Translations under genes and position numbers: made by a program
DNA from: Amphimedon queenslandica
Taxonomy: Eukaryota; Porifera; Demospongiae; Haplosclerida; Niphatidae
Length of the DNA stretch: 31,537 nucleotides
Direction: 5' to 3'
Assembly: GCF_000090795.2 (NCBI RefSeq)
Contig: NW_003546407.1
Location: 142,464-174,000 of the forward strand
Shown: positions 1 through 10,779 of the stretch, piece by piece
Numbering within the stretch: the stretch's first letter is position 1
Layout of the letters: every line of letters begins with the position of its first letter
The notes under the pieces: model-generated
Database searches by the model: none
What the model saw: only the letters and a program-made list of their open reading frames with translations
What the model was told of the DNA's origin: nothing

Positions 1-928
1 AGAGATGCTAGCACTAGTGATGCAAGGGCTAAAGCAGTTGCGCTAGGTACTTGCTTGGAGCAGTTTCGAACATATTTTGGACTTAAGATGTGTCATCTAG
101 TGTTCAGTGCCACTGAGCAACTATCTACCACACTACAATTGAAGGCAATTACTGCTGAAGTTTCTATTCAAGCAAGGGATGCTACAATGGCTTACTTACA
201 AAGGCAAAGATGTGAAGATGCTTTTAACATTTTTTATGATTTCCTATTTGAAGAAGCAAGAGACAAGACTGAGGAGCCAAAGTTGCCAAGGCACAGAAGA
301 ATTCCTAGAAGAATAGATGATGGAGTGAGCAATTATCGACATGGAACTGTGAAAGATTACTACAGGCAACAGTACTTTGAGGTGCTAGATATAATTATTA
401 GGGAAATTGAAAAACAGCTCAACCAAACAAGTTTGGGAATCTTAAATGACATTGAAGGTGTTCTTTTAAGCGCCAGTAATGGCATATTAAAGCAAGTACC
501 GAAGAGAATCAAGGAATTGTATTCATCTATCATTAATTTTGATAAACTTGTGCGTCAGCTTTCGATGTTTCAAGATTTTATTAAAGCAAGTAAAGCTACT
601 ACACAAGGTATAAAGACAATCACAAAACTTGCCACTGTATGTGAAATTATGAACAGCAGTGACTTAGGAAACTCACTGTTCACTGAGCTGCACAAGCTGT
701 TGACCATTTATTTAACTGTGCCAATGACATTCGCCACTGCTGAAAGAACATTTTCATCACTTAGAAGACTGAAGAACTAATTAAGGTCAACAATGACTTA
801 GAAGAGACTCAATAGTGTGCTACTATTGCATTTACACCAGGATCGTACAGATAAATTAAATGTACAAAATACTGCGAGATTTTGTAACTAACAATGAGAG
901 ACGAAAAAATTATTTTGGATACTATTAG
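1..928 (+). pseudogene. hAT transposase, ZMYM1-like, 3' part, decayed
   Basis: The frame is open from the first base, so the gene enters from outside the window. It runs to a TAA at 778-780. Seen: a region around YRQQYFEVLDIIIREIE (from about 364) and a C-terminal hAT dimerisation block with VPMTFATAERTFSSLRRLK just before the stop. The same frame continues as recognisable hAT tail (LRSTMT, then KRLNSVLLLHLHQDRTDKL) through the stops at 778 and 799. A +1 shift near 889 then gives NNERRKNYFG and a final stop at 926-928. Known: hAT transposases cut and paste DNA and dimerise through this C-terminal block; the ZMYM1-like branch is common in invertebrates. Inference: two stops and a frameshift in the dimerisation domain make it a dead copy. 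The upstream catalytic part lies outside the window. A domesticated gene is unlikely given these breaks. Confidence 0.85.
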
Positions 929-1764
929 TTTATGATGTTGATGTGTTTACTTTGTTTCAACAATTAAAATGAGCATGCATGATGAAACCTTAAGCCCACC
1001 TAATCTCCATTAACTTCCTACCCCAATGAACCTATCTTCAGTCTATTACTCAACCTCTTTAATGTCACTAGCCACTAAAAGAGAGGTCCCACGCAACAGT
1101 AAAGGGGAAGATACCTTTAGGAATGTTCCTTTAAATTTGAAATAAGAATCATTTGTGAAAGAGATTCATTGTTATACAAAATAGTAATAATTAGCCATTA
1201 AACACTCAGTGTTCCGTATTTTACTATTGTGATAAGTTTGGAGTTCATCTCTTAGTGATTGCTGTGCATCTGTCACTTTTATTTCCTTAGTCTTTTCTAA
1301 ATCCAGCTCTTTTTTATGCCTCGTTAAATCTTCAATGGAATACCTTTATTGGAAACTCTATACGTATCTCCTGATAGCTTTTTTCCGATACTGCATCACT
1401 TTGCTTTATGCTGGACTAAAGCCATTTCTAGAATTCTCTAATGCTTCTTGTAAAGCCACTTTTTATCATATTCTTCCCATTCCTTTTCAATTGCTCATGC
1501 CTTATGCTTTCATTGACTTCAATAAATAGTACATCTAAAAATGGTAGTAATATTGAAGACATTCTATAGGAGGACCACACTGACTTTTTCACTTAAAGAT
1601 TCAACCTTCATAGATCATCTTTAACTAGCTGCCAATTATGAATAAGTGTTTGTTGTATTTGTTTACGTTAAGGTTAACCACTGAGAATGTAATTAAAACT
1701 ACAATACATTATGTTATAAATAACAATAACAATTTAAACGAAAAGTATATTAAAATAAGAAATC
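929..1764. other. Non-coding stretch with weak coding-like trace
   Basis: This lies between the hAT tail and the mariner-like tail. On the minus strand, 1336 down to 1172 is open and reads as a charged, coiled-coil-like peptide (starts IEDLTRHKKELDLEKTK). Short charged fragments precede it between about 1500 and 1340 (EWEEYDKKWLYKKH). These could be the remains of a transposon-encoded protein, but I recognise no family. The plus-strand frame at 1335-1529 lacks any known motif and is judged spurious. Confidence 0.3.
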
Positions 1765-2330
1765 AAAATAATGAAATGTCATTTCAGTGGCAAGCACAAA
1801 ATCTTTGAGAGCAGAGTTAGAGTTTTGGGTGGCATCTATCTCACTCGTAGAATTATCTGATTTATCACTGGATTCACCACCGACATGAATAACAAACTCA
1901 GACACACTAAATCTTGCCTGTACATTAAGTCTTTCATTCTGCTAGCAGTGGTCCTCAACTTTATCCCTGACTTGTTTTACCAGCCTGCCCACCGCTCCTG
2001 AGTTACCACCTCAAAACCCTCCTATGCAAGACGCTCCACCTCATTTAGAGTGTACTGGGAGGTGTTCACCTTTATGTAGCCATTGACATGTGCCCAAGCC
2101 AATTCAATTGGATTGAACATGCAGTTGGCCAAAGGCAGGCAAACAACCTCATGACCAGCATCTAGAGCCATTTTATTAATAACATTGTTTAGAGAAGCCC
2201 ATCCTTCTGGTAGTGACATTCGGTTTAATATTCCCAAAACTGTGATTACATGTATGACAAAATTAGTGTAGGGTAGTAGGACAGTACAAATATCAAATTT
2301 TTTTTGAACTTTTAAACTGTTGAAATACAA
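1765..2330 (-). pseudogene. Tc1/mariner-like DDE transposase, C-terminal remnant
   Basis: Reading leftwards from 2330, the frame gives GHEVVCLPLANCMFNPIEL, then AWAHVNGYIKVN. This matches the last catalytic block of Tc1/mariner-type DDE transposases (consensus of the form LPPYHxxxNPIExxWAxVKxY), with the third acidic residue (E of NPIE) present. The frame stops at 2022-2024. After a frameshift near 2000 a second frame gives a plausible C-terminal extension (LVKQVRDKVEDH, an in-frame TAG, then QNERLNVQARFSVSEFVIHVGG and an acidic Ser-rich tail) to about 1765. The usual Tyr-His of the LPPYH motif is replaced by LANCM. The DNA-binding part and the first two catalytic Asp residues are absent. The upstream minus-strand ORF at 2630-2442 (acidic) might belong to the same element, but that is not supported by a motif. 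Confidence 0.75.
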
Positions 2331-5067
2331 TTATTGGGTCGTGGACAATGAAGCTGGAAAAGGTCAGAAAGAACTTAATCTGTTAAATTATGCCTCACTT
2401 TAAACTGTAGTACAAACATACAACTGGCATCCACAAAAAGCTCAGATCCTTAGTAAATACCATGTTGCTGATGATTGATGACAAGTGTCTTGTAACACAT
2501 GATCTAACTCTTCATCCTCTTCCGTATCCAATTTACGCTCTGTATCACTTTTGGCATTAATTAATTCAACTTCAAAAGACTGTGGGTTTGAATCTAGCAT
2601 TTCTTGTCGTGGCAGATCAAATATGTTCAAAGCCTCATGACTACACTCTCCTAAACTGTGTCAAGTGACTCATCACCAACTTCATGGGATTTATTTGTGG
2701 CGGATTTTTTTTATGAACAATCACATCGGCTGAGCTGCTTCCTTTCCATTTCCTATTTTCCCTATACCTTGTAGATCTGCTTGCAGCTTGTGCTCACGTG
2801 GATTACTGAAAAAACCTCTCATACGATGACCTTGACATAGCTGTGTTATCACCTCGATTGTCACCTCTAATTCTCAGCTATTGTAGAAAAGGCCCATGCA
2901 CAAGGTCAAGGTAAAGGCATTAATTAGATAAAGAAGAAATTGAAGAGTGGTTCTTCTTAGTAAAGGGATGATCTTTCTCTCCTTCCATAATGCCTCCTAA
3001 AAACAAATTGGACCCTTTGTGTTGGTGCGTTGGCTAGAGGATGAGTGAGTTGGAATTGAGCCATCAGCTAGCTGTGAGATGAGGCAAAAATCATTTCTGG
3101 CACCATAATGAGAGCGATGTTTGGGAGGAGGCTTTTTGATGCACTGGTTTTACAAAAAAGGTTGGGAAGAGTCGGGCAGGAATAAATTGTCATTCAGTTT
3201 CAGTTAACTTGCTGGGTGCATAAAAAAATTTTACCTATTGCAAGTAAAATTACTTATTATGTCAAGGTATATGTAGGTATACATACAATATTATGTATAT
3301 TTACATTACATTAGGAAATGGTCAGCGTCTAAACCCTGTACGAAACTTGTCAATTTTGAGTATCACCTGATAAAATTATTGCAGAGAAGATCAAACATAA
3401 CAACTAAGTGGCAGTTGATTCTACAGTTAAGACTGACTGTACTACCTGCGCAGCAAGCAACAACGCTATGCCACCTAAGAAAGCTAGGGCTCCATGTAGA
3501 AACTTTAAAAAGCCAAAAAGGAGGCTCAAATAAGCTCTGCTAAGCAAAGAGCCTCTGAAATATTCTCAGCTCATTTGGACTATCTATTGAATGAACAAAA
3601 AAATCATTGAGAAGCTTCAAAAGAACTTGGAGGAAAGACATTTTAGCTATAAGTTTTTACTCTTTTGTATTTAAATTTAAATTTGTTTGAAATAACAATC
3701 ACCTCATTCTTACTGCTCATTTGTGACGTAGCACGTGAAAATAGTCCAGTTAGCATCATTAGCTGCCATTTAGATAAGCAACCATAAACGTAAAAAATCA
3801 ATTGTTATCATAGTTTCATTGTTTTGTTTGTAACATTATACCATGATGTTATCATGTTATATAAAAGGTTTTGATACCAAGTTACAGTTATGGTCTCTTA
3901 TGTTAATATCACAAATGCCACTAACTGGACCATTTTTGCCTTGTTTTTCACATTTAGCAGTTGCTGAAAAGCCTCTTGTCTCTAATAGCCTGTGTTGTGT
4001 AAATTGAAATCATCCTATCAGAAAAATGTTGTTTATGTGTAGCAAGTATAATTTTTTTTAAATGATTTTATAATAATTGTTTTTATAGCACTTTCTCTGA
4101 TAGGACAACTTTTCTCCACCTCTACCAAATCCTTCTCTTGTATGTTTTCAAAAGATTTATATCATTACATTTGTAATGTGTATAAAAGTTGAAATTAGGA
4201 TGCATTTCAATACTGTTTAGCTACTTTTCTATTTTTGTGCACTCACATTACTAACAGCTCTACAGCGTTGGCTTTCTTTTAACGTTATAACTACCTGTAA
4301 CTTATTAGTCTTCTTGCAGTGATTTTATTAAACAAAATGTACGTGTAAGTTATTTTATTATAAACTTCATTTAATTCGTACACTGTTTTTGTCCTCTTAC
4401 AAGGCCAAAGCTGAACAAAAGGTATTTGAATGATATGAGTTTTATTCTTTAATGTACTTGCAGTTGTCACAAGTGATTAATTTTTTGGAAAAACAGTATA
4501 CAAGATTATTTTATTTTGTTTATAAATTACTTTAAGAAGTAATATTTTTACATGTAGCTGCTTTGTCAAAAAAGAGAAGTTTATTAAGTAAGGCTAATGT
4601 ACTATTTCCATTGTAAGTTTGTCATGCTGATTTGGAATGTAAAGGAGAGACAGATAATCAAGAGTATAGCTCATATTTATCATTTTAAAAAAATAATTGC
4701 ATTCATTTTAGCCATTGCATGTGAAACTGGTACCTGGATGTGGTGAGTCAATCAACGTCAGCTGGATGTGGCTATTAGCAATAGTTGAAACATCTAATGA
4801 AGTTAATGATGTCTGCTTTTTTCACTAGAGTAGAATTGGCACAGTCCAGTTGCTTTAGCACTGCAAAAAGCAATTGTTGAGCTTTGGATCAGGATATAGT
4901 AGCAGCTTGTATTCGTAATCATCATTAGTGCATGCCTATAATGACTAGTGCTTCCATCTATGATCTAAGGAAGAGAAAAAAAGATTGAAATGGCTCAATT
5001 TACTGTGACAAAACTAATTGTTTAATTTAATCATTATTATTCATTGAACATGATCATAAATCATTAA
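2331..5067. other. AT-rich non-coding region with two weak ORF traces
   Basis: No complete gene is visible. On the minus strand, 2630-2442 is open for 62 codons and acidic (LDTEEDEELDHVLQD), with no family recognised. On the plus strand, an ATG at 3468 starts a basic peptide (MPPKKARAPCRNFKK) that reaches TAA at 3531. A one-base shift near 3515 would extend it through EIFSAHLDYLLNEQ to a TGA at 3608. A basic start of this kind is common in transposon-encoded proteins, but nothing more can be said. The rest (about 3611-5067) is T/A-rich with short A and T runs and shows no open frame with motif content, no RNA gene and no long inverted repeat that I could see. Confidence 0.5.
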
Positions 5068-5702
5068 GTTCAACTTGACAATGCAAGGCACGACCTGGAG
5101 GTGAAACCTGGTCGCATTTCACTTTGGAAACTGTTTTCTTGGATGGTCAAGGTCACTGAGAGGCATTATCTCAATACCACTGCTAAGGCAGACCTGGCAT
5201 TGTGGAATTACTTTCTGCAGGACTGGCTTGGGGTGGCCTTTATTATTCCGGAGGATACACCTTTCATCCATGTCCACTCCAGTACTTCTGGGAGGTTGAT
5301 CTGCGGGGCTTTGTCATCCCTCAATGAATGGCAGTGGCTGGACTCTAGGAACAAGGTCAGTATTGCTGTTAAGGAGATGGTCCCAAAAGTCATGGCTGCT
5401 ACAGTGTGTTGGAGAGAGTGGCACCGGTGACACTTTTTCTTTCATTTTGATAACGCAGCTGTGATGTCGGTCATCCAGAGCAAATCTGCTGAGAAGTTGT
5501 TTTACCTCCTCTGTTGCCTTTATTTCTAAGCAGCCCTAAACAAATTCTCATACAGTGCCCACTATTGGCTGGGTGTCTCAAGCGTGGCCACAAATGCATT
5601 GTCTACAGGAAATATGTCACTGTTTCTCAAATTTTTTGCACAGGCCATCCCTAAGAGGGTCCATTTGAGGCTGCCCGTGATCTTGTCTGTGGATCAATCA
5701 GG
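5068..5702 (+). pseudogene. DIRS-type retroelement: RT tail and RNase H, 5'-truncated
   Basis: The frame opens after a TAA at 5065. It begins with the end of a DIRS-type reverse transcriptase (EVKPGRISLWKLFSW, then DLALWNYFLQDWLGVAFI), followed by RNase H. The conserved SIAVKEMVPKVMAA helix near 5360 carries the catalytic Glu, and HFDNAAVMSVI (Asp at 5449) is a second catalytic position. The expected first Asp, normally in a TDAS-like motif, reads HVHSSTSG, so that residue is lost. Stops interrupt the same frame at 5428 and 5527. Downstream the trace continues as YSAHYWLGVSSVATNALST, the equivalent of the HxxGxxNxxADALSR tail. Known: DIRS elements couple RT/RNase H to a tyrosine recombinase instead of a DDE integrase. 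The fingers and palm of the RT are missing upstream. Inference: a dead, 5'-truncated copy. Confidence 0.8.
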
Positions 5703-6656
5703 GTTCACTTCAGTGCTATCCGGTTTGCACAGATTGCCTTGGGCTTCCCCAACCCTGCCTTTTGAATATGTGACCATAATTGACAAAAGGTACCTTATGG
5801 CGGATTTTAAAATTCATCATTGCAAATGAAATATATAAACCTATGAGTACTCTGATGGACAACCATTGTTTCTAAAATTTACATAGTAACTTTTTGCATC
5901 TTGTGGAGTAATTTTATGATGAATGGAGCTAAGGAAGTTGAATTTTTTTACTATAAAGACAAATTTCACTACCTGCCATAAGGTACCTTTTGTCAATTAT
6001 GGTCACATATGTTCTATGTGGTATACAGTGATTGTCAGCAGGTCACCAGAGACCACAACGCTTCCAGTGAAGCCACATATTCTGAAGATTTTGTTTACTG
6101 CATGGGCGCAGCACTCAGTTTCCCCTGATATGGCCATGTTGTGGGCGGCCTGTTTCTTTGGTTTATTAAGAACAGGTGAGTTTACCTGCTCATTTTTGAA
6201 TGGGTCTGTGTTAGCTGCGTTGGATGTGGCTGTTGATTTTCAATTACCTCTAATGTTTCTTGTGCTCCACTTATGCCATAGCCACATGGATGTGTTTGGG
6301 GTGGGGACGCACATATTTTGGCTGGGTGGGTGGTCCACTTTTCCCAGTCAAGTTTCTCCTGTCCTACTTGGCAGTGAGGGCATCCACCCCAGGCTCTTCA
6401 TTCACTCTCCCATATAAAACTGGTTGAGGCTGTTTGGTCCACACTGTCGGCTCATGGGTTAGATGTCCGTCGTTTAATGGCCACAGTTTCAGGATCAGTG
6501 TGGCAACCACAGCTGAAGCCTGTCGGTTGGAGGACTCATTTATTGAGACTCTTGGCCGTTGGAGGTCATCTACTTCCACTAGCTACATTCATACCCTACG
6601 AAATAACTTGGTTGCAGTGGCCCGTGCTGTTCTTATCCTCTCTTTAATGTTGATTA
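5703..6656 (+). pseudogene. DIRS-type tyrosine recombinase, frameshifted and MITE-split
   Basis: The core-binding segment reads VHFSAIRFAQIALGFPNPAFE at 5703-5765. It is then interrupted by the MITE at 5770-6006 and resumes with YVLCGIQ. The catalytic domain follows with LPVKPHILKILFTAW, MLWAACFFGLLRTGEFT (first catalytic Arg), a DVAVDF...FGVGTHIF segment, then GHSFRISVATTAEACRLEDS (HxxR box), LGRWRSS (Trp in the His/Trp position) and TSYI (nucleophilic Tyr) near 6590. Frame changes occur near 5700, 6055, 6350 and 6475, and a TGA lies at the GIQ/LSAG junction. About 60 residues expected between RNase H and the core-binding domain are missing. Known: this enzyme integrates circular DIRS cDNA by site-specific recombination without duplicating the target. 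Inference: the catalytic signature survives, but the protein cannot be made. The frame would end in a TAA exactly at the second MITE insertion point. Confidence 0.82.
5770..6006 (-). mobile_element. MITE, 237 bp, copy 1 (4-bp TSD ATAT)
   Basis: The terminal inverted repeats begin GTGACCATAATTGACAAAAG and continue through GGTACCTTATGGC. The two ends match for about 32 bases before diverging. Identical ATAT tetranucleotides flank the element at 5766-5769 and 6007-6010. No coding capacity is present. The interior, read on the minus strand, matches the interior of the copy at 6660-6896, so this copy is inverted relative to it. Deleting the element and one ATAT joins the flanking recombinase codons in frame, which independently confirms the insertion point and the 4-bp duplication. 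Confidence 0.9.
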
Positions 6657-6659
6657 TTT

Positions 6660-6896
6660 GTGACCATAATTGACAAAAGGTACCTTATGGCGGATAGAAA
6701 AATTGGTCTTTATAGCCTAAAAAATCCAACTTTCTGAGCTCCATTTATCATGAAATTACTCCAGAGGATGCAAAAAGTTACTATGTAGCTTATAGAAAGA
6801 ATTGTTGACTAACAGAGCACTCACAGGTTGATATTTTTCATTTTAAAGATGAATTTTAATATCCGCCATAAGGTACCTTTCGTCAATTATGGTCAC
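6660..6896 (+). mobile_element. MITE, 237 bp, copy 2 (4-bp TSD ATTT)
   Basis: It has the same length and ends as copy 1. The left end starts GTGACCATAATTGACAAAAG, and the right end is its complement with one change (a G in TTGACGAAAGG). The inverted repeats match for about 36 bases with that single mismatch. ATTT flanks both sides at 6656-6659 and 6897-6900. It sits directly at the 3' end of the DIRS recombinase frame. Interior landmarks shared with the other copies are TTTATAGCCTAAAAAATCCA and GAGGATGCAAAAAGTTA. Confidence 0.9.
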
Positions 6897-7986
6897 ATTT
6901 AACTGGTTATTTTGTTTGTCTAGTTGTAGCTGTATCGGTTATGATTGCTTCTGTTGGTTTCACTATTGTTGTTATTGTCTGGTAATGACTGCTATTTTTC
7001 TTTCAAAAGTATTCTCTTGGTTTCCTTTTCACACATTGTCACTTTCCTTCCACCTAGGTTTGGGGAGTGAGGAGCTATAGCACCTCAGGTGGTATTGACT
7101 TCATAACACTCTGCCCTATTTACTTCGTCAGTCCCACGGGTGTCAGTGACCATATGGCAGCATGGAACTGGTAAACGTATCATTTTCACCCTCCGGGGTG
7201 GGCCACTTCATGTGGCTAGGGGTTTTTACTGCCACCTGCTTCAGAGATCAGTCCCCTCTCATCTTGGGATATTGGTAACACATCTGCCTTTGAGGCAGGT
7301 GGTTGATCGAGCACCAGCCATCATGCCTACGAGATTTTAAGATTAGCATTCAGTGGCATTCCAACTTCACTACAAATATTATATACCATCTGTTGCGCTA
7401 GGGTTATTCACTGTCATTATTGTCTCTGCCCGTGACTTTGACTAGCCTGTGGGGTTTTTACAAGTTCTGAGCCTATTTTGCCGGGTGTTGACACACCACT
7501 GCCCTACAAATTACTAAATTCACATTGTTATGGTGACTGACTCTGAAGCGGGCTTAGGGAAGTGGCCCTTGCAATATTTCCAAACCTCCTCTCCCCCTAG
7601 AGGTGTCACTATCAATAAATGCTTGCCAATGCATTTTTGTTGTGTGCATGCATATTCTCATGAACAAAACAACAATTGTTTGCACATTGGAATGTATTCA
7701 TGTGTTTTATTAATGTGTATTTTGCACTATGAAGGTCTCGTAAAAGGAACTTAATTTATTCATGCTTAAGTTTCGCATGCAGATACTATGTGTATTGTCA
7801 AGACACGTGGCACTATCATCACAAAATGGTGCTGCTTTGGTTCTTCCAATTAAAGTATCTCTTCTAGTCTCCCGCAACATTTGGCAGGCAGTCTAATAAG
7901 CATGGTAGCTTCGCAAGTAGAAATGCTGTGTAGAATCCTTTATAAGATCTCTGAAATTTCATATGTTGTTAATTTTTGGACAGGAA
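6897..7986. other. Likely 3' flank of the DIRS remnant, non-coding
   Basis: No protein motif was found on either strand. Base composition between 7080 and 7620 is richer in GC than the surroundings and similar to the DIRS coding part, so some of it may be the element's 3' non-coding region. A tRNA-like anticodon arm near 7283-7299 was examined and rejected as a gene. From about 7620 to 7986 the sequence is ordinary AT-rich DNA. Confidence 0.4.
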
Positions 7987-9430
7987 TTACTGTGCAAAAA
8001 AAATAAATGAACTTTTTCTGTCTGAAAATTGTCTGCTATAAAAATTACCGGATATACGGTAGTAGCAATGTAAGTGAAAAACGGACTCATCTGCCGATGA
8101 ATCATCTTGATCTGGTACATGTGGTAGTTCTTCACTATCGCTTGCCAGCAGACTGATGCCCTCAAGTGCTCCATATGTTATAAATCCATTTACTGGAATT
8201 GAAGGATTCAGTCTTATGTATTCTGCCATATCAAATATCCATTCTGCACTGATCTCCTTCATTCCTACAATACTCAAATCAATTGCTGCTAATTCATCAT
8301 CTTCAAGTTCATCATCACTTTTTCCATTCATTGGTTGTACAGCCTGATTTGAGTACCAATCATCAAACCTACATTGAAGGTAATCCTTAACAGGTTTATT
8401 TACTGAAATGTCTAATAATTGCACCATCAGTTTTGTGTGAAAGGAGACAAGTATGGATTTTATTTGACTCTAATAAACTATCAGCTGGCTCCTTGAAGTT
8501 ATCAATGATTACTAGGGCAGCAGCAGAATCACAATGTAATCTGCAACGAACACCTTCAACATAGAGAAGAATTATATTATTAATATATTGCAGCATTGTT
8601 GTCTCTGTGCTCTAGTGCCTTGGTGAATGGGTTATATCCGAATCATCTAGGAATTCGTAACGATGATGACATTGATCTGATTTTCCTAGATTTATCAGCT
8701 GGACAGGCAAAAAGTCACCAACAAGATTGTCAAGGAGCACAGCTGTTATCTGATGTTTATCAGCTATACCAGTGATCTCCACACGTTTGGATTCTTGGAT
8801 TTCCTTAGTCCAATTTTAGCTGGAGACAGTTTTCATCCCTGTCAGTTCCCAATTTAGTATGAGCTCAAAAGGAACTTCTATCTCAACTGTAGCAACAACA
8901 GTTGCAAGAAGGTACTTTTTCACTCCATGAAATCTGAAACAGATTCTTGGCTCCTAGCTGAGCTACCCTTTCTTTTAACATACTTCATACGCTCAAGAAG
9001 AGACAGAGCCCAAGTTCAATTTTATCTCAACATGACCACCATTTTCCCTTAAGAGAGATGCATTAAAGTACAAACCAATCCTCGGGCAAGACACATTACA
9101 ATTCTTGATACATTGGACTTTTGGACTTTGCTGTCTATACCTCCAAGTAAAAGTGGTCTTTCTTTCGTCTTTTTTTTTTTCTTTCATTTTTTTTCCTACC
9201 GTGATGACCTTCTCGATCACGGCGTGTCTATTCTTGTAAGCAGGACTTTTTAATAGATAGAACTGTGCTGGTTCATACATAGTGCTTCAGTTGTCTGGCA
9301 AAATGACTTGAACAACCAGATACTCCATTAATAGAAGCAAACTTTCCAAAGGCAGCATGTGTCTCTGGGCTTTAGTGGTGATAGGAACCTCTTTTCTTAG
9401 ACTGTGAAGCATGTATCGTCTTTTCTACTT
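7987..9430 (-). pseudogene. pogo/Tigger-like DDE transposase, decayed
   Basis: Read leftwards. An N-terminal helix-turn-helix remnant lies near 9405-9300 (KKRGSYHH, then AAFGKFASINGVSGCSSHF). A second DNA-binding block at 9060-8950 reads SLLRENGGHVEI and MKYVKRKGSS. The catalytic core starts near 8870 with LILNWELTGMKTV, where the usual Asp of NWDQTG is Glu. It continues with KRVEITGIADKHQITAVLLD and GDFLPVQLI near 8790-8700, then NNIILLYVEGV and AALVIIDNFKEP (second Asp) around 8580-8500. After a frameshift near 8410 comes QLLDISVNKPVKDYLQCRF (third Asp region) and an acidic C-terminus ending at 7987. At least one TAG and several frameshifts break it. Known: pogo-like enzymes (the Jerky/CENP-B relatives) move TA-flanked elements. 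Inference: nearly full domain order survives, but the copy is inactive. Confidence 0.82.
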
Positions 9431-10779
9431 CGGAATGGGCCACAGCTATTGCTCTGGGTGGCAGGCAGCTTGACAGTGTCCTTCTGGGGTCTGGAAAGCC
9501 ATGGCTTTGTCTCTGGGAGTAGTTGTAGAGAGACATGCTCAGCCTCTTGTTTAAAATTAAACATGGTAAAACTACAAGATACTCTTTTTTCGAGATATTC
9601 TACATTGTTATGTGTAAAAATGACGCAATATTTAATTTCGCAATTTATTACTTCTTCCGAAGTTATTAATGCATTGAAATATATAGCCGATATACAGTAT
9701 ATGTTTTACACAAGGACTGCAATGTGGTCTTAAAGAGTAAGGTCAGTCTTGGAAAGAGCTTTAAAAGGTGAGGTCTTATTCCTCTTTGTGAGCACCTGAG
9801 TCTTGGTAGTGGTTTTTTATGTATGTTTGAGACAAACATAAGGTATATCATGCATATACTTGTACATGTTTAGTATATAAAGCATATGCACAAGTAGTGG
9901 TTTATTCATGCATTTCTTTTACTTTTAGTAATTCATGATTATCATGCATGAAACTCATCCATTTAAGGTTGGAAGTAAGTACATATGTACTATAATGGAG
10001 TTACAAGCAATATCAAAGTTGATGTGATTGGTAATAAAGTTTTTTTACTTATAGTTTTGTTAGTAATGGCCTGTGTCAGTAGATTGCTTGTTTTTGATCT
10101 ATCTGCGTTACACATAATTACAGCTGGAAATTATNNNNNNNNNNNNNNNNNNNNNNNNNNNNNNNNNNNNNNNNNNNNNNNNNNNNNNNNNNNNNNNNNN
10201 NNNTGCTGCCTGGTTTCCTTTTTGTTATAGTCTTACCAATGGAACATGTAATAAGATATATGTAGAATGTCGCAAGATTCCGTAGTGTTTCATGATTGTG
10301 TTATACATTCTAATCTATGATGCAAAACTATAATTCTTTTGATGATTATATCAAGAAATAAGACTACAGTATTTTCTTTACTTATTAGTATAAGTAATGA
10401 ATATCACATGTGTTTCTATTGTGAGACAATTGAAGCATAAATATTTAAATTGTTTTGCCTTGTTGAATACTCTCTGAGCATTGCTTTTTTAATTCCTGTT
10501 TTGCCTTGACCTGAAAAGATATTTGACTATCATTATATTATTTATTCTTGTACATGTACATAAAACTAAAAAAAGTTATAGTTCATTGCCACCTTGTTAT
10601 TTGTCCTGCCCTGCCACTACTTCACCTCTTGTCCCGCCTCTCAGAAGATTGTTGCACTACAGGAAAATGGAATAGAGATGTGATTAATTGGTATCTATAT
10701 ACCCTGCAGACTATAACTGAAATACTCCTACAATGTTTCGATTCACGTGGCGAAGTTGCCTTATCATAAACTGCCTCTG
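9431..10779. other. Non-coding, includes assembly gap
   Basis: The stretch runs from the pogo-like N-terminus to the repeat-protein ORF. I see no motif-bearing frame. A frame that spans the undetermined bases (9985-10230) is an artefact of the Ns. On the minus strand a polyadenylation-type AATAAA occurs at 10546-10541, about 235 bases past the stop of the repeat-protein ORF, and would suit it as a 3' end signal. Confidence 0.4.
10135..10203. other. Assembly gap, 69 undetermined bases
   Basis: A run of 69 N lies within AT-rich non-coding DNA. The true length is unknown, and nothing in the flanks tells what is missing. Confidence 0.99.

Noticed and set aside
1335-1529. Plus-strand 64-codon hydrophobic frame
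   Set aside because: No motif, no context, and the opposite strand looks more coding-like.
7258-7320. tRNA-like segment with an anticodon arm (loop CTTTGAG, UUG) and a B-box-like GGTTGATCGAG
   Set aside because: The D arm does not form a proper stem without overlapping the anticodon stem, and no acceptor stem pairs across the ends. At most it is a decayed tRNA or SINE trace.
8156-8347. Plus-strand frame with a Ser run
   Set aside because: It is the antisense of the acidic C-terminus of the pogo-like transposase.
8045-9702. MITE-like end motifs at about 8049-8065 (ACCGGATATACGGTA) and 9684-9702 (AGCCGATATACAGTA) as terminal repeats of the pogo-like element
   Set aside because: Both read as the same (right) end rather than as an inverted pair, and the left one falls inside the transposase C-terminus, so they do not bound the element.
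9985-10230. Frame spanning the undetermined bases
   Set aside because: More than a quarter of it is N; the continuity is an artefact.
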